From positions 35,532-99,531 of the forward strand of contig NZ_BCVZ01000016.1 of the NCBI RefSeq assembly GCF_001592005.1: a stretch of DNA of 64,000 bases, given 5' to 3'. Source of the stretch: Bacillus sonorensis NBRC 101234 = KCTC 13918 (GTDB lineage Bacteria; Bacillota; Bacilli; Bacillales; Bacillaceae). The position numbers and the translations under genes are program-made. This document shows, piece by piece, positions 39,025 through 47,380 of this stretch (the first letter of the stretch is position 1; each line of letters starts with the position of its first letter). A model generated the notes under the pieces. That model saw nothing but the letters and a program-made list of their open reading frames with translations. It had not been told where the DNA came from and made no database searches.

Positions 39025-40236
39025 ATGCTATCTGAAAAAACGATGCAAATTGTGAAATCAACCGCGCCTGTATTAAAGGAAAGAGGAACTGAGATCACCA
39101 GTTGTTTTTATGAGCGGATGTTTAAGGCACATCCAGAATTAAAGAACATATTTAACATGTCCCGCCAGCAAACGGGAGGACAGCCAAAAGCGCTGGCATA
39201 TACGGTTTTGCAGGCTGCCGAAAATATTGACCGGCTTGAGGCTCTGCTTCCTGTCGTCAAACAAATCGGACATAAGCATAAAAGCCTGCAAGTCAAACCG
39301 GAGCATTATCCAATTGTCGGCAAACATTTATTAGAAGCAATCGAAGCCGTGCTTGGGGAAGCGGCGACACCGGATATTCTACAAGCTTGGGCAGAGGCTT
39401 ATGAAGAGATTGCACGGGTCTTTATTGACATTGAAAAACAAATGTATGAAGAAGCTAAAAAAGAAGGAGCCTGGGAAGACTTTAAACCGTTTGTCGTTCT
39501 GGAGAAGCGCCGGGAATCGGAAACGATCACTTCGTTTTATCTAAAACCGGCCGACGGATCGGATTTGCCTGAATTCACTCCTGGCCAGTATGTATCCGTC
39601 CGCATCAAAATTCCGGGAGAGCAGTACTTTTTAACCCGCCAGTACAGCCTGTCAGATGCGTGGAACAAGGATTATTACCGGATTTCCGTCAAGCTTGAAG
39701 CCGAAGAAGGACAGCCGAAAGGAAAAGTATCAAGCTATCTGCACGAAGAAATCGAAGCGGGCAGCTCTCTTGAAGTAAGCGCACCCGCCGGAGACTTCTC
39801 CCTTTCCGGACAGACAGACAAGCCGGTTTATTTCATCAGCGCCGGATCAGGGATCACCCCGGTCATGAGCATGGCAAAAACATTGGCCGCACAGGAAAGC
39901 GGCCGCGAGATCACATTTGTTCATGCCGCAAAATCTGAAAAACACCAAGCGTTCAAAGAAGAAGCCGAAAAACTTGTCAGCGGAAATCCAAACAACAGAC
40001 TGCTGTTTATCTACAGCCAGGCTTCTGAAGCGCCGGCAGAACATGCCGTAAAAGGCCGTTTGAATGAGGACCTTCTCAAAACGATTGTGAAAGATCAAGA
40101 CGGCGAATTTTATGTGTGCGGACCGCTTTCATTCATGAAAAGCGTCATCGAAGGATTGCAAAAGCTTGGCGTTCCAACGGAAAACATCCGTTATGAAAGC
40201 TTTGCTTCATCTCTTGAAATGCAAATTGCAAATTAA
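39025..40236 (+). CDS. hmp: Flavohaemoprotein Hmp (nitric oxide dioxygenase)
   Basis: A 403-residue enzyme that converts NO plus O2 to nitrate using NADPH. The globin domain (1-140) has the proximal His in KQIGHKHKSL and the distal-side Phe/Tyr/Gln pattern near FYERMF. The FAD domain has RQYSLSDAW and GKVSSYLHE; the NAD domain has SAGSGITPVMSM and YVCGPLSFMKSV. AGAGGAGC precedes the ATG at 39025; an open frame extends 29 codons upstream across operator 2 and is not likely to be translated. Control by NsrR is strongly suggested by the two operators. Confidence 0.96.
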   Translation: MLSEKTMQIVKSTAPVLKERGTEITSCFYERMFKAHPELKNIFNMSRQQTGGQPKALAYTVLQAAENIDRLEALLPVVKQIGHKHKSLQVKPEHYPIVGKHLLEAIEAVLGEAATPDILQAWAEAYEEIARVFIDIEKQMYEEAKKEGAWEDFKPFVVLEKRRESETITSFYLKPADGSDLPEFTPGQYVSVRIKIPGEQYFLTRQYSLSDAWNKDYYRISVKLEAEEGQPKGKVSSYLHEEIEAGSSLEVSAPAGDFSLSGQTDKPVYFISAGSGITPVMSMAKTLAAQESGREITFVHAAKSEKHQAFKEEAEKLVSGNPNNRLLFIYSQASEAPAEHAVKGRLNEDLLKTIVKDQDGEFYVCGPLSFMKSVIEGLQKLGVPTENIRYESFASSLEMQIAN

Positions 40237-40241
40237 AACAA

Positions 40242-40270
40242 AAGGCAGCTGTCAAATTGACGGCTGCCTT
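40242..40270. terminator. Weak terminator hairpin after hmp
   Basis: AAGGCAGC/GCTGCCTT stem with GTCAA/TTGAC extension; no T tract on the plus strand, so efficiency is uncertain. Confidence 0.45.
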
Positions 40271-40310
40271 AAAACATATTCCGCACATTTCATCTTTTGA
40301 AGACCCGGCT

Positions 40311-40318
40311 CATACAAT
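40311..40318 (+). promoter_or_regulatory. Sigma-E -10 element of spoVR
   Basis: CATACAAT matches the sigma-E -10 consensus and stands 33 bases before the spoVR start. A -35 element is not clear. SpoVR is a known mother-cell, sigma-E-dependent gene in B. subtilis. Confidence 0.6.
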
Positions 40319-40351
40319 AAGAATGAAGTCCAATCAGGGGGGATTCAGACA

Positions 40352-41761
40352 TTGAGCGTGCGGGAGCAAAAAGAACTGGAGCGGGCGATTGAGGAAATTA
40401 CGGAAATCGCGAAAGGATTCGGCCTTGATTTTTATCCGATGAGATACGAAATTTGCCCGGCTGAAATCATCTATACATTCGGTGCGTACGGCATGCCGAC
40501 CAGATACAGTCATTGGAGCTTCGGCAAGCAATTTCACAAAATGAAGCTTCACTATGATTTTGGGTTAAGCAAAATATACGAGCTTGTGATTAATTCAGAT
40601 CCCTGCTACGCTTTTTTGCTTGACAGCAATTCGCTGGTTCAAAATAAACTGATTGTCGCTCATGTACTTGCCCACTGCGATTTTTTCAAAAACAACTGCA
40701 GGTTTCAAAATACAAAACGGGATATGGTCGAAAGCATGGCGGCGACGGCTGAGCGGATTAAACATTACGAAACCATCCACGGCGCGCGGGAAGTCGAAGC
40801 TTTTCTCGATGCGGTTCTGGCGATTGAAGAGCACATCGATCCTTCTTTGGTGAGGCCGAAGCTGTCCTGGAGCATTGATGATGAAGAGGAAGAAGAGGAA
40901 GACAATCGTTCCACGCCGTACGATGATTTATGGGAATTGGATCAGAAGGAGCCGAAGCAGACGAAGAGAAAAGGGAAAAAGAAATTTCCGCCGAAATCTG
41001 AAAAAGACATTTTGCTGTTTATTGAAGAGCATTCACGCGAGCTTGAGCCGTGGCAGCGGGATATTTTGACAATGATGAGAGAAGAAATGCTGTATTTCTG
41101 GCCGCAGCTCGAAACAAAAATCATGAATGAAGGATGGGCGTCCTACTGGCATCAGCGGATCATGAGGGAGCTTGATTTAACATCCAGCGAGGCGGTCGAG
41201 TTCGCAAAGCTCAATGCCGGTGTTGTTCAGCCTTCCAAAACCGGCATCAACCCATATTATCTCGGACTAAAAATATTTGAAGACATTGAAGAGCGCTATA
41301 ACAATCCGACGGACGAAATGAAGAGAATGGGGGTTCAGCCAAACTCGGGGAGAGAGAAAATATTTGAAGTCAGGGAAATCGAATCAGATATTTCCTTTAT
41401 ACGCAATTACTTGACAAAGGATCTCGTCATGCGGGAAGATCTCTATCTGTTTCAAAAACAGGGAAGGGATTATAAAATCGTCGACAAAGAATGGAAAGCG
41501 GTGCGCGATCAGCTCGTCAGCATGAGGGTAAACGGAGGCTTTCCTTATCTCACTGTTGAGGACGGGGACTACTTGAAAAATTACGAACTGTATATCAAGC
41601 ATTGGTACGAAGGGATTGAGCTCGATTTAAAATACCTTGAAAAAGTCCTCCCTTATCTCCATCAGCTGTGGGGAAGGAGCGTTCACGTCGAAACCGTCCT
41701 CGAGGATAAACCCGTCATGTTTTCTTATGATGGTAAGGCCGTGCACCGCCGGTATTTATAG
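40352..41761 (+). CDS. spoVR: Stage V sporulation protein R (spore cortex)
   Basis: A 469-residue SpoVR-family protein needed for normal spore cortex formation. Conserved stretches are [39 protein letters not shown] and the signature [13 protein letters not shown], with His/Glu residues suggesting a metal site. An acidic then basic low-complexity insert (about 175-215) separates two parts. The start is TTG at 40352 after AGGGGG. A sigma-E type -10 box precedes it. The length is as in B. subtilis (468). Confidence 0.94.
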   Translation: MSVREQKELERAIEEITEIAKGFGLDFYPMRYEICPAEIIYTFGAYGMPTRYSHWSFGKQFHKMKLHYDFGLSKIYELVINSDPCYAFLLDSNSLVQNKLIVAHVLAHCDFFKNNCRFQNTKRDMVESMAATAERIKHYETIHGAREVEAFLDAVLAIEEHIDPSLVRPKLSWSIDDEEEEEEDNRSTPYDDLWELDQKEPKQTKRKGKKKFPPKSEKDILLFIEEHSRELEPWQRDILTMMREEMLYFWPQLETKIMNEGWASYWHQRIMRELDLTSSEAVEFAKLNAGVVQPSKTGINPYYLGLKIFEDIEERYNNPTDEMKRMGVQPNSGREKIFEVREIESDISFIRNYLTKDLVMREDLYLFQKQGRDYKIVDKEWKAVRDQLVSMRVNGGFPYLTVEDGDYLKNYELYIKHWYEGIELDLKYLEKVLPYLHQLWGRSVHVETVLEDKPVMFSYDGKAVHRRYL

Positions 41762-41763
41762 AG

Positions 41764-41797
41764 TTAATAAAAGAGGGGAGACCCCCTCTTTTATTTG
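41764..41797. terminator. Bidirectional terminator after spoVR
   Basis: AATAAAAGAGGGG/CCCCTCTTTTATT stem flanked by AT-rich sequence; it overlaps the stop codon of the phoA remnant. Confidence 0.85.
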
Positions 41798-41997
41798 TTA
41801 TTCCACAAAATCTTGAAGATATTTTTCGCCTGATCCGTACTATCCAATATGCCGGTGAATGGCCCTTTTCCAGGGCCGAACGCATAGACAGGCACTTCCT
41901 CGTCTGTAAGTCGCCTGTAGTCCACCCCGTGTTTGACCGGCTTCAAAATCGTTTTTACCGCTTTTTCTACTGTACCCGCCTCATATTGTAAATTCAA
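41791..41997 (-). pseudogene. phoA: Remnant of alkaline phosphatase gene phoA (3' end only)
   Basis: The 68 codons match only the C-terminus of Bacillus PhoA-type alkaline phosphatase: LQYEAGTVEKAVKTIL, then the segment VDYRRLTDEEVPVYAFGPGK and FTGILDSTDQAKNIFKIL. The catalytic Ser-Asp-Ala region, signal peptide and metal ligands of the other ~390 residues are gone. In B. subtilis phoA follows spoVR in exactly this orientation, so this is the scar of a deletion. Immediately upstream lies an unrelated acetyltransferase gene in opposite orientation. Confidence 0.88.
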
Positions 41998-42079
41998 GGA
42001 ATAGATCGATTTTCCCTTATGGAAAATGGTTGAAGATAGGTGTTTTTATGGTGATATAATGAAAAAAGCAGGTGGTATT

Positions 42080-42649
42080 GTGATTTTGACAAAAGAATTG
42101 CGGTATTATCTGGAACAGGATAAAAAGGCTTTAGGGGTTTCCAGGCGAAAGCGGCCCAAATATTTTGGCGACTACGTATGGAAATATCAAATATGCCTGA
42201 GGAAGCATGAGTACTACGCGAATACCAATGCAAGGATGTTGAAGCACATCTACCGGTATCTTCATAAGAAAAAAGGGTTAAAACTCGGCTTTGACATCCC
42301 TATTAATGTTTTCGGCCCCGGTTTAAGAATCAACCATTTTGGGCTACTAGTCGTCAACAGCAATGCAAAAATAGGTGCGAATTGCGACATCCATCAAGGG
42401 GTCAATATTGGACAGAACCATGATCAGTTTGATGTGCCGACAATAGGCGATCATGTATGGATCGGCCCGGGGGCGAAACTGTTTGGAAACATTAAAATCG
42501 CAAATGGGATAACGATCGGAGCTAACGCCGTAGTCAACAGATCCTTTACCGAAGAAAATATTACAATAGCCGGTGTGCCGGCTCAAAAGGTGAAAGAGGC
42601 ACTACACAAAACCTTCGGCGGTTCAGAACCGCAGCATACCGCACAGTAG
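42080..42649 (+). CDS. Hexapeptide-repeat (LbetaH) acyltransferase, serine acetyltransferase-like
   Basis: A protein of about 189 residues. Its C-terminal half is a left-handed parallel beta-helix with hexapeptide repeats (FGPGLRINHFGLLVV, IGANCDIHQGVNIGQ, IGDHVWIGPGAKLFG, ITIGANAVVNRSF, GVPAQKV). The catalytic His pair pattern of serine acetyltransferase-type enzymes is visible in RINHFG and GQNHDQFD. The N-terminal helical part (KYFGDYVWKYQICLRKHEYY) resembles enzymes of polysaccharide gene clusters rather than CysE, so the acceptor is uncertain. Start is ambiguous: GTG 42080 or TTG 42086 after AGGTGG; ATG 42059 lacks a good ribosome binding site. It stands at the site of the phoA deletion. 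Confidence 0.82.
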   Translation: MILTKELRYYLEQDKKALGVSRRKRPKYFGDYVWKYQICLRKHEYYANTNARMLKHIYRYLHKKKGLKLGFDIPINVFGPGLRINHFGLLVVNSNAKIGANCDIHQGVNIGQNHDQFDVPTIGDHVWIGPGAKLFGNIKIANGITIGANAVVNRSFTEENITIAGVPAQKVKEALHKTFGGSEPQHTAQ

Positions 42650-43114
42650 CAGATTCGAAAAGCGGCGCGCCCCAGATCACGTGAACAACAAGCAGGAACT
42701 CCCGCATTCTTCCATTTTACCCTTCCAAACATGAAAAAATATTCCCGCATCAAACTTCTATTTAATAGGAGAAAAGAATTCCCGCTGAATTGAATCAATC
42801 GGATCGGCATTCAAATGGGCAGGATGCATCACAAGCATCAAATCAGTGAGTCCGCATTATGCACAATGTCATGTGCTGGGAGTTGTAGTAATAAAGTTAT
42901 GTTTGAAATATAAATGAAATATTTAATACCCTTAAAAACTTTTTTTGAAAACGAATAATTAAGCAATTTGATGCGGGAAGTCAAGACTATTTCTAATGGA
43001 ATATCCTCCTTATAATAGAATCAGAGGAAAGCTGAACGGAAGCTATTCCAATAATTTTTGAGAGATCTATTATTTTAAAATAATTCGCAAAAAATCTGCT
43101 TATGGGAGGACAAC
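42650..43114. other. 465-base region upstream of lytE without a gene
   Basis: No convincing ORF. The left half contains one arm of a 13-base inverted repeat (TTCCCGCATCAAA at 42742 and its complement at 42967). The right half is AT-rich and holds the lytE promoter region, including a sigma-I-like promoter at 42928 and a TATAAT at 43011. Confidence 0.6.
42928..42955 (+). promoter_or_regulatory. Candidate sigma-I promoter of lytE
   Basis: ACCCTT at 42928, an 18-base A/T-rich spacer and CGAA at 42952 resemble sigma-I promoters; lytE is a known sigma-I target in B. subtilis. A separate TATAAT at 43011 lacks a good -35 box, as expected for an activator-dependent sigma-A promoter such as a WalR-controlled one. 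Confidence 0.5.
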
Positions 43115-43939
43115 ATGAAAAAACAAGTTTTAACTGCAACAACGGCGATTGTTTTGGGGACTTCATTATTTGCGGGAGCGGCATCCGCACAAACGGTGAA
43201 GGTGAAAAAAGGCGATACATTATGGGGATTTTCTAAAAAGTACGGGACAACAATCAACAAGATTAAAAAAGAGAACAAACTGACATCCGACACCATTTAC
43301 ATAGGCCAAACGCTATCCATCAATGGAAGCAGCAAGCAGTCAAAAGCATCAAAATCTGCTGCTTCTTCGTCTTCAACACATAAGGTCGTCAGAGGAGACA
43401 GCCTTTGGAAAATTTCAAAGACTTATAATATGACTGTTAATGAACTAAAAAAGCTGAACGGTTTAAAAACAGATTTAATTCGGATCGGACAAGTTCTGAA
43501 AGTAAAAGGGACAAGCAGTGTAAAAGCGGCATCTACAACCAAACCAAGCTCGACAAGCAAGAAAACGACGCAATCTTCTACAAAGCTTAATACATCAAAG
43601 CTTGTCTCAGATGCGCGCGCTCTGATCGGAACTCCTTATAAATGGGGCGGCACGACTCCATCAGGCTTTGATTGCAGCGGATTTATCTGGTACCTGTTGA
43701 ACAAGCAGACAAATGTGGCGAGAACGAGCACAGCCGGATACTGGAGCTCTATGACGAAAGTGTCAAGCCCTGCTGTCGGCGACTTTGTCTTCTTTACGAC
43801 TTACAAGGCAGGACCGTCACATATGGGTGTATACATTGGAAACAATAAATTCATTCATGCCAGCTCAGACGGCGTCATGACGAGCGATATGACATCAAGC
43901 TACTGGAAGCCCCGCTATCTTGGCGCAAAACGCTTCTAA
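43115..43939 (+). CDS. lytE: Cell-wall D,L-endopeptidase LytE-like (two LysM + NlpC/P60)
   Basis: A 274-residue secreted autolysin. Signal peptide 1-25 (cleavage after ASA), LysM 1 at about 27-70 (VKKGDTLWGFSKKYG), Ser/Lys linker, LysM 2 at about 89-132 (VVRGDSLWKISKTYN), a Ser/Thr-rich linker, then an NlpC/P60 domain (155-274) with catalytic Cys187 in FDCSGF and His236 in SHMGVYIG. It cuts the D-Glu-mDAP bond in wall peptides and helps growth and cell separation. B. subtilis LytE has three LysM repeats and about 334 residues, so this one lacks a repeat. The position before citR supports lytE. GGGAGG precedes the ATG. Confidence 0.92.
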   Translation: MKKQVLTATTAIVLGTSLFAGAASAQTVKVKKGDTLWGFSKKYGTTINKIKKENKLTSDTIYIGQTLSINGSSKQSKASKSAASSSSTHKVVRGDSLWKISKTYNMTVNELKKLNGLKTDLIRIGQVLKVKGTSSVKAASTTKPSSTSKKTTQSSTKLNTSKLVSDARALIGTPYKWGGTTPSGFDCSGFIWYLLNKQTNVARTSTAGYWSSMTKVSSPAVGDFVFFTTYKAGPSHMGVYIGNNKFIHASSDGVMTSDMTSSYWKPRYLGAKRF

Positions 43940-43952
43940 TCGTAAATAAGAG

Positions 43953-43986
43953 AAAAACCCGTTCATCAGCATGAACGGGTTTTTTG
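43953..43986. terminator. Terminator between lytE and citR
   Basis: AAACCCGTTCAT/ATGAACGGGTTT with CAGC loop and T6; convergent genes share it. Confidence 0.9.
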
Positions 43987-43989
43987 CAT

Positions 43990-44868
43990 TTAAAAACGAA
44001 ACTGTGATAAGAACGTTAAAAAGCTCTGCACTTTCTCATTATCATGTAAACTGACCGCATATCCCCCTGCAACCGGAAGCTGCATGAAGTCGCAGGGAAC
44101 CTCTATTAATCTTCCTTCCATCAGTTCGCGCCGCACCGTTGACAGCGGCAAAAATGAAATGCCGAGCCCTTCCGAAATTAATCGTTTTGTAATATGCGTC
44201 TGGGAAACAAGCATCGTTCTGACAAACGGAAACCTGAGCCTCAGCTGGCGGACCAAATCATCCCAGTATTCGGGATGGTTATGGGTAAGCAGCAAGTACT
44301 GTTCTAGCAGTTCTTTCACATCAAGCGGAGGCGCGCTCTCCGAGTCGCGGCCGTCATGGGGGGCCACCAGGATAACGGGATCGCTGTACATCGAATAGCA
44401 GGTCAGGCTTGAAGATTGCACTTTTAAGCAGCTCAGCCCGACATCCGCTTCACCCGCCGATATCAATGGGGCGATTTCCGCCGATTCGGCGATTTTGACT
44501 TTAATTTCCGCGTCCGGGTGTAATGACGTATATTTTTTTAGTATAAAAGGCAGGATTGTATCGGCAATGAGCGGTGAAACAGCCAGGTTCAAAGTTTGCA
44601 AATATCCCTGTCTGATTCTATGAAGCTCGGCCATGCTTGATTCATATCCTTCCAAAAGCTTCAGGGCAAAAGGAAGATATGCCCTTCCTTCTTTTGTTAA
44701 ATGAATGCTTCTTCCTTTCCGGGTGAATAGTTGACAGCCGAGCTCTTCTTCCAGCAGTTTGATTTGAACGGTGACCGTCGGCTGGGAAATGAATAAAGTT
44801 TCCGCCGTCTTTCTGAAATTTTCGTATTTTGCCGCTGTAACAAAGGTGTGAAGCCATTTAAAATCCAT
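43990..44868 (-). CDS. citR: LysR-family regulator CitR
   Basis: A 292-residue LysR-type regulator. The N-terminal HTH ([39 protein letters not shown]) is followed by an effector-binding domain (about 90-290). It is divergent from citA, which it represses in B. subtilis. The start ATG at 44868 has CAGGAGGA upstream. The 109-base intergenic region with citA is AT-rich and should contain the operator. Confidence 0.93.
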   Translation of the reverse strand: MDFKWLHTFVTAAKYENFRKTAETLFISQPTVTVQIKLLEEELGCQLFTRKGRSIHLTKEGRAYLPFALKLLEGYESSMAELHRIRQGYLQTLNLAVSPLIADTILPFILKKYTSLHPDAEIKVKIAESAEIAPLISAGEADVGLSCLKVQSSSLTCYSMYSDPVILVAPHDGRDSESAPPLDVKELLEQYLLLTHNHPEYWDDLVRQLRLRFPFVRTMLVSQTHITKRLISEGLGISFLPLSTVRRELMEGRLIEVPCDFMQLPVAGGYAVSLHDNEKVQSFLTFLSQFRF

Positions 44869-44977
44869 ATTGTTCCTCCTGATTAATTTTATTAATCAAA
44901 AACATCAATATAATTCACTATTTTTTAAATATTATATCAACTATAATGAGATTTACAAAGGCAAAGGAGGAATGATG

Positions 44978-46078
44978 ATGGTTTATCATGGATTAAAAGG
45001 GATTGCTTGTGTTGAAACCTCAATCAGTCATATCGACGGTGAAAAAGGAAAACTCATCTACAGAGGGTACAATGCTGACCAGCTTGCTCTCACCTCAACA
45101 TTTGAAGAAGTCGCATATTTGATCCTTCACGGAAATTTCCCACAAGACAAACATCTCAGACAATTTAAAGACATGCTTGCTTCTTTCCGCGTACTGCCTG
45201 AATCGGCAGAACAATTGATTCGCAGCCTTCCAAATCAATTAGACGATATGGCGGTTCTTCGTACGGTTATCTCTTCATTAGGGGAAAAAACGTATACATT
45301 CCGTCCGACAATGGAAGAAGCCATTCGGCTGATCGCCGCCGCACCTACAATCATTGCTTTCAGAAAACGTTTGCTGGATGGATTGAAGCCTGTTCAGCCG
45401 CATCCTGAACTCGGCTTTGTAGAAAACTATTTTTATATGCTGAAAGAAAAGCGTCCGACAGAGGCGCAAAAGAAAGCGCTTGAAACATACATGATTCTCG
45501 CAATGGAACATGGCATGAACGCTTCAACCTTTTCGGCAAGAGTGACGGTGTCGACAGAATCCGATCTCGTCTCCGCCGTTACATCTGCGATTGGCACGAT
45601 GAAGGGGCCTCTTCATGGCGGAGCGCCGTCAGCCGTGACGGAAATGCTGGAAGACATCAAAGAAAAAGAAAATGCCGAAAGCTATTTAAGAGAAAAACTT
45701 GAAAAAGGCGAGAGGCTGATGGGATTCGGGCATCGCGTTTATAAAACGCATGATCCGAGGGCAAAAGCTTTGCGGGTGAAAGCTGAAGAAATTGCCGGAG
45801 GCGATCGGGATATCGAACTGGCCCTTCATGTTGAAAACACAGCCATCCGCCTGCTGGAAGAATATAAACCGGGCCGGAAGCTATATACGAACGTAGAGTT
45901 TTATGCGGCAGCCGTCATGAAAGCGATCGATTTTGACGCATCATTGTTCACGCCTACATTTTCGGCAGCGAGAATGGTCGGATGGTGTGCGCACGTGTTG
46001 GAGCAGTCTGAAAATAACACGATTTTCCGGCCGTCCGCTAAATATATCGGAGAAATGGCCGTCCCGTTAACACAATGA
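44978..46078 (+). CDS. citA: Minor citrate synthase CitA
   Basis: A 366-residue type I citrate synthase condensing acetyl-CoA and oxaloacetate. Active-site parts visible: [13 protein letters not shown] (His), [11 protein letters not shown] (His), [14 protein letters not shown] (His, Arg) and [19 protein letters not shown] (Asp). AAAGGAGG seven bases upstream selects the third of three tandem ATGs, at 44978. It is the minor synthase next to its regulator citR, as in B. subtilis. Confidence 0.94.
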   Translation: MVYHGLKGIACVETSISHIDGEKGKLIYRGYNADQLALTSTFEEVAYLILHGNFPQDKHLRQFKDMLASFRVLPESAEQLIRSLPNQLDDMAVLRTVISSLGEKTYTFRPTMEEAIRLIAAAPTIIAFRKRLLDGLKPVQPHPELGFVENYFYMLKEKRPTEAQKKALETYMILAMEHGMNASTFSARVTVSTESDLVSAVTSAIGTMKGPLHGGAPSAVTEMLEDIKEKENAESYLREKLEKGERLMGFGHRVYKTHDPRAKALRVKAEEIAGGDRDIELALHVENTAIRLLEEYKPGRKLYTNVEFYAAAVMKAIDFDASLFTPTFSAARMVGWCAHVLEQSENNTIFRPSAKYIGEMAVPLTQ

Positions 46079-46081
46079 AAA

Positions 46082-46133
46082 CGAAACAAGCTGACGCCGA
46101 TATTCAAGCGGCGTCAGCCGGTTTCGTTTTTTT
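46082..46133 (+). terminator. Terminator of citA
   Basis: A long stem AACnnGCTGACGCCG/CGGCGTCAGCnnGTT with an outer GAAAC/GTTTC pairing and T7. Confidence 0.9.
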
Positions 46134-46453
46134 GCCCTTTTGTTTTACACCAAGAAGCCTCATGACGCGACAAGCCTCTTCAGCTACGCTTGAATCCACG
46201 GCTGTTCCCTCATACTGTTCATATGAACCTATACACCAGTCTTTTTGCCTTCTGCAGCATGCGAATCACGCCCAGCAGCGATCACCGTCAAGCGATTCTG
46301 AAACTGACGGATGCCGGACATGCAAATATAAAGAATGAGACAATAGGAGTCATCGTCGGTTTTAGAGCCGGATCAGGAGCGTATGAAAGACAATGGGAAG
46401 TTCCTTCCGTGAACATTTCGGCTTGCAAACTGCTGCTGTTTTCAACGTACTGA
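46134..46453. other. 320-base region between citA and the MarR gene
   Basis: A frame at 46190-46453 (plus strand) gives 87 codons, but it has no good ribosome binding site and no recognised homology. In B. subtilis yhdF occupies this place; no YhdF-like residue pattern was recognised, so yhdF seems absent rather than decayed. Confidence 0.5.
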
Positions 46454-46912
46454 TCAAGAGTCCAGTTTAGAAGCTTCCTCGGCGATTCGCTCGAACGATT
46501 GGATAAACGGCTTGATTTCCGCTTCGTCAAGGACGAGGAGCAGCCTCGTGAGCGCGTCGCGGAACTGTCTGCTTGCTTTCTCAAGCGCCGCTGCTCCTTT
46601 CTCGGTAAGCTTCAGAATCGTGACGCGCCTGTCGCGCGGATCGTTCAATCGTTCAACGAACCCGTTTTGCACAAGCCGGTCAATGATGACCGTGATGGCG
46701 CTTGGCTTTACTTCCATTCGTTCAGCCAGAAGAGAGGACGTCATTCTCTCCTCATCGTCGATTTGTTTTAGAATGAAACATTGCTGCCCCGTCAAACCGT
46801 CTTCCAGCTTCGCTGTAAACCAGGTAAACAGCTTTTTGTTCGTCGCCGACAACGCCTTATGAAATCGTTCGGTATAGTCGCTCCATTCCTTCGATATATG
46901 GGAGATTGTCAT
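46454..46912 (-). CDS. MarR-family transcriptional regulator
   Basis: A 152-residue winged-helix regulator of the MarR family: QQCFILKQIDDEERMTSSLLAERMEV, recognition helix PSAITVIIDRLVQNGFVERL and the wing DPRDRRVTILKLTEKG with the family DxRxxR pattern. GAAGGTGA lies eight bases before the ATG. The AT-rich stretch just upstream (ATTTAAATAATTTAAAT around 46968) contains inverted repeats that could be its operator. No partner transporter or enzyme is adjacent, so the regulated process is unknown. It is not at this place in B. subtilis. Confidence 0.88.
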   Translation of the reverse strand: MTISHISKEWSDYTERFHKALSATNKKLFTWFTAKLEDGLTGQQCFILKQIDDEERMTSSLLAERMEVKPSAITVIIDRLVQNGFVERLNDPRDRRVTILKLTEKGAAALEKASRQFRDALTRLLLVLDEAEIKPFIQSFERIAEEASKLDS

Positions 46913-47380
46913 TGTTGATTCACCTTCTCGTTTTATTCCTCTTGTTAAAATTATTGTTTATTAATATTTAAATAATTTAAATAAATGATAAACGAGAACG
47001 TTGGACGCTGTCACGGACAGCCCGTTTTATATGCAGTCTTCGCCGCGAGATGGGTGAATGTTTTGTGAAGATTAGCAAATGTATCCATATATAGGATTTG
47101 AACCTGTGAAACACTATTTCAAAAATTTAGATTGGTAGATTATTTTACATATTTTATCCTATAATACCAACCATGTGATAGAGTATAAAAAATATTTTAA
47201 AAATTTCGTTTTCTTTTTTCGTTTTTCCTATATAATAAGAACAGGTAGTGCGTAGTATTTTCGAATAATATTAACTGAAAATTCAAAATAAATTGATTTT
47301 TAGGGGGTGGTGCTTTAGCAAGTGATGAACTAAAACCGCAAACTCAGGTAAATTCATTATTCCATGGGAGTGAAGTCATA
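46913..47380. other. 468-base regulatory region between the MarR gene and bcaP
   Basis: AT-rich and without a credible gene. It holds AT-rich inverted repeats next to the MarR gene, a TATAAT at 47231 (likely bcaP -10; the -35 is poor) and a CodY-type box at 47269. A G-rich ribosome-binding-like sequence at 47303 has no suitably placed start codon in the bcaP frame. Confidence 0.6.
47269..47283. promoter_or_regulatory. CodY-box-like site upstream of bcaP
   Basis: TATTAACTGAAAATT matches the CodY consensus AATTTTCWGAAAATT at 12 of 15 positions and lies about 33 bases after the putative -10 box. BcaP is a well-known CodY-repressed gene in B. subtilis. Confidence 0.65.

Noticed and set aside
42583..42810. 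75-codon minus-strand frame after the acyltransferase
   Set aside because: Overlaps the 3' end of the acyltransferase antisense, has no family motif and only a chance ribosome binding site.
46190..46453. 87-codon frame between citA and the MarR gene
   Set aside because: No ribosome binding site and no recognisable similarity; it was examined as a possible yhdF remnant, but no YhdF motif was seen.
47293..47380. Upstream ORF or N-terminal extension of bcaP
   Set aside because: The bcaP frame is open upstream but contains no ATG, GTG or TTG near the G-rich sequence at 47303, and short ORFs there lack ribosome binding sites.
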